Source of the DNA: an uncultured Prevotellaceae bacterium
Lineage (GTDB): Bacteria > Bacteroidota > Bacteroidia > Bacteroidales > Bacteroidaceae
Direction: 5' to 3'
DNA: 64,000 nucleotides
Assembly (NCBI GenBank): GCA_902778255.1
Contig: CACYXD010000016.1
Span: forward strand, 5,144-69,143
Shown piece after piece: positions 26,279-32,718 of this stretch. Every line of letters starts with the position of its first letter. Position 1 is the first letter of the stretch. The translations under genes and the position numbers were made by a program. The notes beneath the pieces were generated by a model. That model searched no databases. It saw only the letters and a list, made by a program, of their open reading frames with translations, and was not told the DNA's origin.

Positions 26279-28678
26279 ATGAATTACACAATAAAATACC
26301 CTGAGAATCTGGGCGGCATGAATGAGCGCATACGTCATTTGCGCCAGCAGAATTTCGACACGCCCACCACACTGAGCATCGAGCGTGCCTTGATAGAGAC
26401 CGCTTTTTATAAGGAAAACTACGGCACCATGCCTGTTGCCATCCTTCGAGCCCGTAATTTCTACGAGATATGCAAGAAGAAAACCATCTATATCGGTGAC
26501 GAGGAACTGATTGTAGGTGAGCGCGGTCCGCTGCCTAAAGCTGTGCCCACCTTCCCAGAGTTGACCTGTCACTCAGTGGAAGACCTGCACACGCTGAACG
26601 AACGCGAACTGCAACGCTATACCATCAGCCAGGAGGATATCGACACCTACGAGCGGGAGGTCATCCCCTACTGGCAAGGAAAGACGCAACGTGAGCGCAT
26701 CTTCAATCACGTGTCGAAGGAATGGGAAGAGGCTTATCATGCAGGCGTCTTCACGGAGTTCATGGAACAGCGTGCCGCTGGTCATACGGCGATGGACGGG
26801 AAGATGTATCACGAGGGACTGCTCGACGTTAAGGCTCGCATTGAGAAACGCATCAGCGAACTGGATTACATCTACGATCCAGAGGCCACCGATAAGCAAC
26901 AGGAACTGGAAGCGATGGCCATCTCATGCGATGCGGCCATTCTCTTTGCAGAGCGTCATGCAGCATTAGCCGAAGAAAAGGCAGCAAAGGAGCAGAACCC
27001 GCAACGAAAAAAGGAGTTAGAGAAGATTGCGGATGTCTGTCGCTGGGTACCAGCCCATACGCCTCGCGACCTTTGGGAAGCCATACAGATGTATTGGTTT
27101 GTACACTTGGGCACCGTCACCGAGCTCAACGGATGGGACTCGATGAACCCAGGACATATAGACCAGCACCTGTGGCTGTTCTATCAAAAGGGCATTGAGG
27201 ATGGTACGCTGACACGTGATAAAGCGAAAGAGCTATTATCATGTCTGTGGATAAAGTTCAACAACCAGCCTGCACCTCCAAAGGTGGGAGTGACGGCTCT
27301 GGAGTCGGGCACGTATAATGACTTCACCAATATTAATATAGGTGGTGTAGATAGAAGCGGAGAGAGTGCAACCAACGACCTCTCATACATGATACTGGAG
27401 ATTCAAGAGGAACTGCATGAACTGCAGCCCGGCCTCAGCATCCACATCGCACAGAATACACCTGATGAGTTCCTGCTCGAAGGTATCAAGGTGATTCGCC
27501 AGGGACACGGTTACCCCTCTATCTTCAACCCCGACACGTATGTACAGGAGATGGTACGTGCCGGCAAGACCTTGGAAGATGCCCGCGAAGGTGGTTGTTC
27601 CGGATGTATCGAGGTGGGCGCTTTTGGAAAAGAAGCTTATCTGTTGACTGGCTATCTGAACACCCCGAAGATTTTGGAGATCACGCTCAACAACGGCATC
27701 GACCCACAAACGGGCAAGAAACTGGGATTGGAAACTGGCGACCCTCGCACGTTCAAGACCTTTGAGGAACTCTACGAGGCATGGCACAAGCAGATGGTTT
27801 ACTTCGTGAACCTGAAGCTGAGCGTCAACAACTATATCGAACGTATGTTCTCACTCTACGCACCTGCCACATTCCTCAGTCTGTATATTGACGACTGCAT
27901 AGAAAAAGGCAAGGATTACTATAGCGGTGGTGCACGTTACAACACCACCTATATCCAGTGTACAGGCTTAGGCACCATCACCGACTGCTTCACGACTCTG
28001 AAGAAACATGTCTTCGAGGACAAGCGCTACACGATGGAAGAGATGCTGAATGCCTGTGCTTCTAATTGGGAGAATGAGGAGAAGATGCGTCAATACATCC
28101 GCAACCACACACCATTCTTTGGTAATGACGACGAGTATGCCGATACGATAGCCGTACGTGTGTATAACGATTTGGTAGAAGCCATTGAAGGCCGTCCCAA
28201 TACCCGTGGTGGAAAGACGCAACTGAATATGCTTTCAACGACCTGTCATAATTATTTCGGTAGTGTCTGCGGTGCTACGCCCAATGGTCGTTTCGCCCAT
28301 TTCGCCATCAGCGACGGCACCTCGCCTGCTCATGGTTCTGACAGTCATGGTCCTACTGCCGTGATTAAGTCACTGGGAAAACTTGACCAGACGAAGAGTG
28401 GTGGTACGCTACTGAACGTACGTTTTGTGCCACAACTACTGAAACGCGAGGAGGATCAGAAGAAGCTGGCCAGCCTGATTCGCACCTACTTTAAGTTTGG
28501 TGGTCATCATATCCAGTTCAATATCGTTGACACAGCCACCCTTCATGATGCCCAGAAGCATCCTGAGGAATATCGCGACCTACTGGTACGTGTAGCTGGC
28601 TATAGCGACTATTTCAATGATATGACGGAACAGTTGCAGAACGAGATTATTGCTCGAACGGAAAACGATGAGGTTTGA
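26279..28678 (+). CDS. hypD: Glycyl radical enzyme, trans-4-hydroxy-L-proline dehydratase type
   Basis: A 799-aa enzyme (start MNYTIKYPEN, 1 nt after the pepP stop). It carries the glycyl radical loop VRVAGYSDYF (G774) and the active-site motif GGCSGCIEVG (C443, E445). The residues I recall as functionally important in Clostridioides difficile HypD (F152, H160, D278, S334, C434, E436, T645, G765) all have identical counterparts here at a constant offset of +9 (F161, H169, D287, S343, C443, E445, T654, G774). That pattern separates it from formate, glycerol and choline lyases. The reaction is dehydration of trans-4-hydroxy-L-proline to pyrroline-5-carboxylate, strictly anaerobic. Its activase follows. 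P5C reductase is not in the window. A 7-bp repeat overlaps the stop codon. Confidence 0.92.
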   Translation: MNYTIKYPENLGGMNERIRHLRQQNFDTPTTLSIERALIETAFYKENYGTMPVAILRARNFYEICKKKTIYIGDEELIVGERGPLPKAVPTFPELTCHSVEDLHTLNERELQRYTISQEDIDTYEREVIPYWQGKTQRERIFNHVSKEWEEAYHAGVFTEFMEQRAAGHTAMDGKMYHEGLLDVKARIEKRISELDYIYDPEATDKQQELEAMAISCDAAILFAERHAALAEEKAAKEQNPQRKKELEKIADVCRWVPAHTPRDLWEAIQMYWFVHLGTVTELNGWDSMNPGHIDQHLWLFYQKGIEDGTLTRDKAKELLSCLWIKFNNQPAPPKVGVTALESGTYNDFTNINIGGVDRSGESATNDLSYMILEIQEELHELQPGLSIHIAQNTPDEFLLEGIKVIRQGHGYPSIFNPDTYVQEMVRAGKTLEDAREGGCSGCIEVGAFGKEAYLLTGYLNTPKILEITLNNGIDPQTGKKLGLETGDPRTFKTFEELYEAWHKQMVYFVNLKLSVNNYIERMFSLYAPATFLSLYIDDCIEKGKDYYSGGARYNTTYIQCTGLGTITDCFTTLKKHVFEDKRYTMEEMLNACASNWENEEKMRQYIRNHTPFFGNDDEYADTIAVRVYNDLVEAIEGRPNTRGGKTQLNMLSTTCHNYFGSVCGATPNGRFAHFAISDGTSPAHGSDSHGPTAVIKSLGKLDQTKSGGTLLNVRFVPQLLKREEDQKKLASLIRTYFKFGGHHIQFNIVDTATLHDAQKHPEEYRDLLVRVAGYSDYFNDMTEQLQNEIIARTENDEV

Positions 28679-28691
28679 GATTTGAGGTTTA
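28671..28691. repeat. 7-bp tandem repeat between hypD and its activase
   Basis: Three units (AGGTTTG, AGATTTG, AGGTTTA) spanning the hypD stop codon and the 16-nt gap. Confidence 0.75.
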
Positions 28692-28694
28692 AAA

Positions 28695-29549
28695 ATGGAA
28701 ACGCTCATTTTTGACATCAAGCGCTATGCCATCAATGATGGGCCTGGCATACGGACAACAATCTTCCTGAAGGGCTGTCCGCTACGCTGTGTGTGGTGTC
28801 ACAACCCTGAATCGTGGTCAACAGAGCCACAGGAACTCTTCAAACAATCAAAGTGCATCCGCTGTGGCACTTGTTCACTGTCCAACTTCACCGTAGAAGA
28901 CTGCCCCACCATGGCTCGCGAGATTTGCGGACGGGCTTACACGATGGAGGAGTTGATGACTGAGATAGAGAAAGAGCGCGCCATCATGGAGGATAGTGGT
29001 GGCGGCGTCACCCTCTGTGGTGGAGAACCTCTGATGCACCCCAGCTATTCGCTTGAGATTCTCAAGGAACTGGGGCGACGTGTTTTCCACCGTACTGTTG
29101 ACACCTCGCTTTATGCGCCGCAAGAGATGGTAGAAGCCATCGCCAACGAATGTGAACTATTCCTCGTTGACCTGAAGCTGATGGATAGCGAAAGACACCG
29201 GCTTTATACAGGTGTTGGCAATGAACTGATTCTACAGAACATCCGTTTTCTGGCAGAGCGACAGGCCCAATTCTCCATCCGCATTCCCATCATCGAGGGT
29301 ATTAATGCTGATGAGGGAAACATTGAAGCAACAGCCCAATTCCTCTCATCCATCACCCATCACCCATCATCCATCACCCACCCCATCCACCTCCTACCCT
29401 ATCATGATGTGGGCAAAGACAAGCATCGCCGTATGGGAACAACCTTTAATCCGAATGGGTACCCCATGGCAGCTCCATCAGAGGAAACGCTGCAACGCTG
29501 CAAACAGCAACTGGAGGCTAAGGGATTAGAAGTAATTATCGGAGGTTAA
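28695..29549 (+). CDS. hypE: Glycyl radical enzyme activase (radical SAM)
   Basis: A 284-aa radical SAM enzyme that generates the glycyl radical on HypD. The SAM cluster motif is C28-x3-C32-x2-C35 (GCPLRCVWCHNPE), followed by a short ferredoxin insert with only four Cys (C54, C57, C60, C70), enough for one auxiliary [4Fe-4S] cluster rather than the two seen in many activases. GGGVTLCGGEPL is the SAM-binding Gly motif. Residues about 217-231 (SSITHHPSSITHPIH) are encoded by a 7-bp repeat and look like an added loop. It lies directly after hypD. Confidence 0.9.
   Translation: METLIFDIKRYAINDGPGIRTTIFLKGCPLRCVWCHNPESWSTEPQELFKQSKCIRCGTCSLSNFTVEDCPTMAREICGRAYTMEELMTEIEKERAIMEDSGGGVTLCGGEPLMHPSYSLEILKELGRRVFHRTVDTSLYAPQEMVEAIANECELFLVDLKLMDSERHRLYTGVGNELILQNIRFLAERQAQFSIRIPIIEGINADEGNIEATAQFLSSITHHPSSITHPIHLLPYHDVGKDKHRRMGTTFNPNGYPMAAPSEETLQRCKQQLEAKGLEVIIGG
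29345..29384. repeat. 7-bp tandem repeat inside the activase gene
   Basis: CTCATCC, ATCACCC, ATCACCC, ATCATCC, ATCACCC in register, then a partial unit. It is translated in frame as SSITHHPSSITH. Confidence 0.88.
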
Positions 29550-29550
29550 A

Positions 29551-29606
29551 GCCTCGAAAGATCGATTTCTCGAGATATCGACATATCGATACATCGAAAT
29601 ATCGAG
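29551..29606. repeat. 8-bp-period repeat between the activase and second X-Pro aminopeptidase genes
   Basis: Seven consecutive 8-mers all fit NNNTCGAN (for example ATATCGAC, ATATCGAT, ACATCGAA, ATATCGAG). They fill most of the 77-nt gap. Confidence 0.88.
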
Positions 29607-29626
29607 ATTATGAAACACCAAAAACA

Positions 29627-31405
29627 ATGACAATATCACAACGCATAGCAGCTCTTCGCGAGATCATGAGTCGCGAACATCTGGCTGCCTTCATATTTCC
29701 CAGTACCGACCCGCACCAGGGTGAATATATCCCTGACCATTGGAAAGGTCGTGAGTTTATCAGTGGCTTCAACGGTTCGGCAGGCACCGCCGTGGTCACC
29801 ATGAAGAGTGCCGCCCTTTGGACGGACTCCCGCTATTTCATTGCAGCTGAGGAGCAACTGAAAGGTACGGAGTTTCAACTGATGAAATTGAAGATTGAAG
29901 GGACGCCTACGATTGCCGAGTGGTTGGGTAAAGAATGCGAAGCAGGTGCAGAGGTAGGATTAGACGGCACGTGCTCTTCTGCCAATGCCGTGAAGGAACT
30001 GATTGCCGAGCTGCGTCATCAGGGAGGTATCACCCTTCGCACGAATCTGGATCCGCTAAAACAGATATGGACAAACCGTCCTGCTATCCCGCAGAATCCC
30101 GTAGAGCTATTCCCTATGGAATACGCTGGAGAAACAACTCACGACAAGCTATCCCGTATTCGCAGAGCCCTGCTCCAGCAATATGCTGACGGAATGCTGA
30201 TGTCGGCCCTCGATGATATTGCCTGGACACTCAACCTACGTGGCACAGATGTTCATTGTAACCCCGTCTTCGTGAGTTACCTGCTTATCTCATCCACCAC
30301 CACAACACTCTTTATCAACAAGGCGAAATTGACAGCCGAAGTGTCGGCCTATCTGCAAGCTGAGGGAATCGATGTTGATGACTACGAGAACGTAGGCAAA
30401 GGGCTGAAAGAATACTTTGAGTATAACATCCTGCTTGATCCTGACGAGGTGAACTATACGCTATACAAAAAGGTAAGTCGAGAAATTGTTGAAGCCGAGT
30501 CTCCTGTAAAGCGGATGAAGACGGTGAAGAATGAGACAGAGATTGCTGGATTCCGTCGCGCCATGCTCAAGGATGGCATTGCTCTGGTAAAATTCCTAAA
30601 ATGGCTAAAGCCTGCTGTAGAGGCTGGTGGACAGACAGAAATCAGCATCGATCAGAAGCTCACTGCCCTCAGAGCCGAACAGCCCTTGTATCGTGATATC
30701 TCTTTCGATACCATAGCTGGTTATCAAGCCCATGGTGCCATCGTTCATTATGAGGCCACACCCGAGACAGACATCCCCCTGAAACCAGAAGGACTACTCC
30801 TGCTTGATAGTGGAGCGCAGTATCTGGACGGCACAACAGACATTACCCGTACCATCGCCCTTGGTCCTGTGACAGACGAGCAGAAAAAGATCTACACCTT
30901 AGTGCTAAAAGGACATATCCAGATAGAGCTATGCAAATTTCCCAGTGGCAGCAGTGGTACACAGATAGACATCCTGGCGCGCAAGGACATGTGGCGCGAG
31001 GGCTTGAACTACCTGCATGGCACTGGTCACGGTGTGGGCACTTATCTGAATGTTCACGAAGGCCCTCACCAGTTCCGTATGGAATGGAAGCCAGCCCCAC
31101 TCGTTGCCGGTATGACCATTACCGACGAGCCAGGCATCTACCTGCCGGGAAAGTTTGGTGCTCGTACAGAGAACACCCTACTTATCGTGCCCTACATGGA
31201 AACAGCGTTCGGTAAGTTCCTACAGTTTGAGTCACTCACGCTCTGCCCCATTGACAAAGCGCCCATCGCTGTTGAGATGCTCGCACCAGAAGAAATACAA
31301 TGGCTGAACGACTATCACCAGATGGTCTTCGACCGTTTATCGCCGCATCTCACATCAGAAGAAGTCGCCTGGCTGAAAGAGGCCACCTCACCCCTCAAAC
31401 CGTAA
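29627..31405 (+). CDS. Xaa-Pro aminopeptidase, three-domain type (M24B)
   Basis: A 592-aa cytoplasmic metallopeptidase, longer than the first X-Pro aminopeptidase and matching the three-domain APP1-like form: two creatinase-like N-terminal domains (about 1-300) and a catalytic domain. Metal ligands are in LLLDSGAQYLDGTTDITRT (two Asp), GTGHGVGTYLNVHEGP (His), TDEPGIYLPG (Glu) and RTENTLLI (Glu). It ends the operon that contains hypD. Two different X-Pro aminopeptidases around hypD suggest handling of X-Pro or X-hydroxyproline peptides. Confidence 0.93.
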   Translation: MTISQRIAALREIMSREHLAAFIFPSTDPHQGEYIPDHWKGREFISGFNGSAGTAVVTMKSAALWTDSRYFIAAEEQLKGTEFQLMKLKIEGTPTIAEWLGKECEAGAEVGLDGTCSSANAVKELIAELRHQGGITLRTNLDPLKQIWTNRPAIPQNPVELFPMEYAGETTHDKLSRIRRALLQQYADGMLMSALDDIAWTLNLRGTDVHCNPVFVSYLLISSTTTTLFINKAKLTAEVSAYLQAEGIDVDDYENVGKGLKEYFEYNILLDPDEVNYTLYKKVSREIVEAESPVKRMKTVKNETEIAGFRRAMLKDGIALVKFLKWLKPAVEAGGQTEISIDQKLTALRAEQPLYRDISFDTIAGYQAHGAIVHYEATPETDIPLKPEGLLLLDSGAQYLDGTTDITRTIALGPVTDEQKKIYTLVLKGHIQIELCKFPSGSSGTQIDILARKDMWREGLNYLHGTGHGVGTYLNVHEGPHQFRMEWKPAPLVAGMTITDEPGIYLPGKFGARTENTLLIVPYMETAFGKFLQFESLTLCPIDKAPIAVEMLAPEEIQWLNDYHQMVFDRLSPHLTSEEVAWLKEATSPLKP

Positions 31406-31424
31406 ACGATAAGCAAAATATTTA

Positions 31425-31438
31425 CGCAACGCTTTGCG
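31425..31438. promoter_or_regulatory. Possible LacI-type half-site pair
   Basis: CGCAA, 4 nt, TTGCG: an inverted repeat resembling the half-sites of the operator at 31628-31657. It lies about 45 bp upstream of the orphan promoter at 31484. Weak on its own. Confidence 0.35.
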
Positions 31439-31483
31439 ATATATTTCTTGTCTCTCTTTGTTGGATAATAATAGACAGAGGCG

Positions 31484-31491
31484 TATATTTG
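31484..31491 (+). promoter_or_regulatory. Orphan promoter -7 element
   Basis: TATATTTG in the 298-nt gap before the LacI gene, with no protein gene downstream before the hairpin at 31543. It may drive a small RNA. Confidence 0.4.
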
Positions 31492-31496
31492 CAATG

Positions 31497-31600
31497 TCTA
31501 AACCAACGCAAAAGGACAACATATATTATTGCTTATTAAGTAAATGAGTCATCTAACTGTGAAGTCAGATGGCTCATTCATTTAGGTTCAAGTTTTTTAA
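31497..31600 (+). ncRNA. Candidate small RNA upstream of the LacI gene
   Basis: The predicted transcript from the promoter at 31484-31491 would end after the hairpin at 31543-31578 (12-bp stem with one G-U pair) or at the T6 run at 31593-31598. An ATG at 31494 opens a 17-codon frame but begins before the expected start site, so I favour RNA over peptide. Both ends are inferred. Confidence 0.28.
31543..31578 (+). terminator. Hairpin upstream of the LacI gene
   Basis: AATGAGTCATCT at 31543-31554 pairs with 31567-31578 (one G-U). No immediate T run follows, but T6 begins 15 nt later. Confidence 0.5.
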
Positions 31601-31627
31601 ACCTTGATACAGGAAAATAGCAACGCG

Positions 31628-31657
31628 TTGCGCAACAAAACATAAATTGTTGCGCAA
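31628..31657. promoter_or_regulatory. Probable LacI-family operator
   Basis: Perfect 11-bp inverted repeat TTGCGCAACAA / TTGTTGCGCAA (31628-31638 and 31647-31657) with an 8-nt spacer. Each arm also contains the smaller palindrome TTGCGCAA. It ends 19 bp upstream of the -7 element at 31677, overlapping the -33 region, a good place for autorepression by the LacI protein encoded just downstream. Confidence 0.75.
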
Positions 31658-31676
31658 TATTCTAAAGAAAAGTTCA

Positions 31677-31684
31677 TACCTTTG
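31677..31684 (+). promoter_or_regulatory. Promoter -7 element of the LacI gene
   Basis: TACCTTTG, 19 nt before the ATG at 31704. Confidence 0.75.
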
Positions 31685-31703
31685 TAATTAAAATATAAAA
31701 ACA

Positions 31704-32708
31704 ATGAAACGCATATCGCAGCGCGACATCGCACATCAGCTGGGAATTAACGTCAGCACCGTATCCAGAGCTTTGAGAGGACTTGACGGTGTTAGTCCTA
31801 AACTGAAGAAGCGGATAGAGCAACTGGCCGAAGAGGCCGGCTATCGGCCAAACCCCTTTGCAGTAAGCCTACGCTATGACACAACACGCACTATCGGTAT
31901 CATAGTGCCCGATGTGGCATTTAATCATTACGCGCAAATTGTAAAGCGCATCGAGGCCGAGGCACGTAATGCTGGCTACATGAGTATTATCACCGATACT
32001 GACGACTCTTACGAGAATGAGGTAAACTGTGTGGATATGCTGGTAAACATGCACGTGGAGGGTATCATTATCTGTCCGTCGCAAAACACGACAGATTTTT
32101 CGCATCTTCAGCATCTGCGCCAATTGCACATTCCCGTGGTTCTTTTTGACCGCGTACCCAATATCGATATCTCATCAGTGATGATTAACGACGTGGCCTC
32201 AGCCCGATATGCTACTAATTGTCTTCTTGACAGCGGTGCAAAGCGCATCGCCTTTTTAGGCGGACTTAATCAAGTGAAACAGACTGCCGATCGCAAGCAC
32301 GGCTATCTGGAGGCTCTGCGCGAACATGAGATTCCCATCCGCACGGAACTGGTAAAGTGTCATCACATCAGTTTCAATTCAGGCCTTAGCGACACGATAG
32401 AGCTGCTACGTTTGCCAGAACCGCCAGATGGCATATTAGCCACCCACGGATTATTAGCCATTGCAGCTCACCAAGCCGTTACAAGTCAGGGATTACGCAT
32501 TCCCGAGAATGTGTCAATCATTGCCTATATGAGCGACTGGGTGTCAGAGATGTCGAATCCGCGTATATCGTTCATCAAGCAGAACCTGCGCGAGATAGGA
32601 ATAAAAGCCTTTCGCCTACTCCTAGAGCAGATAAACGGCGACGACAGTGTACAGCATATCATCGTGAAGGCCAACCTGGAACTCAGAGATAGCACAAAAA
32701 CAATATAA
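31704..32708 (+). CDS. LacI family transcriptional regulator
   Basis: A 334-aa DNA-binding repressor or activator. The N-terminal helix-turn-helix is ISQRDIAHQLGINVSTVSRAL with hinge GYRPNPFAVSLR, followed by a periplasmic-binding-protein-like effector domain (about 60-330, starting TIGIIVPDVAFNHYAQI). Ligands of such domains are usually sugars or nucleosides. The palindrome at 31628-31657 is its likely operator. The outer-membrane barrel gene starts 10 nt downstream and is probably cotranscribed, so the regulon may include that gene and perhaps the alcohol dehydrogenase and GH43 genes. Confidence 0.93.
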   Translation: MKRISQRDIAHQLGINVSTVSRALRGLDGVSPKLKKRIEQLAEEAGYRPNPFAVSLRYDTTRTIGIIVPDVAFNHYAQIVKRIEAEARNAGYMSIITDTDDSYENEVNCVDMLVNMHVEGIIICPSQNTTDFSHLQHLRQLHIPVVLFDRVPNIDISSVMINDVASARYATNCLLDSGAKRIAFLGGLNQVKQTADRKHGYLEALREHEIPIRTELVKCHHISFNSGLSDTIELLRLPEPPDGILATHGLLAIAAHQAVTSQGLRIPENVSIIAYMSDWVSEMSNPRISFIKQNLREIGIKAFRLLLEQINGDDSVQHIIVKANLELRDSTKTI

Positions 32709-32718
32709 AAACTAAACA

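Noticed and set aside
26279-28678. Pyruvate formate-lyase or choline/glycerol lyase for the glycyl radical enzyme
   Set aside because: The active-site motif and eight aligned residues fit HypD; the GCVEP motif of choline and diol lyases and the paired CC of formate-lyase are absent.
31494-31547. 17-codon peptide gene upstream of the LacI gene
   Set aside because: The ATG is only 2 nt after the -7 element, before the expected transcription start, so it could not be translated from that transcript. I list the region as a possible RNA.
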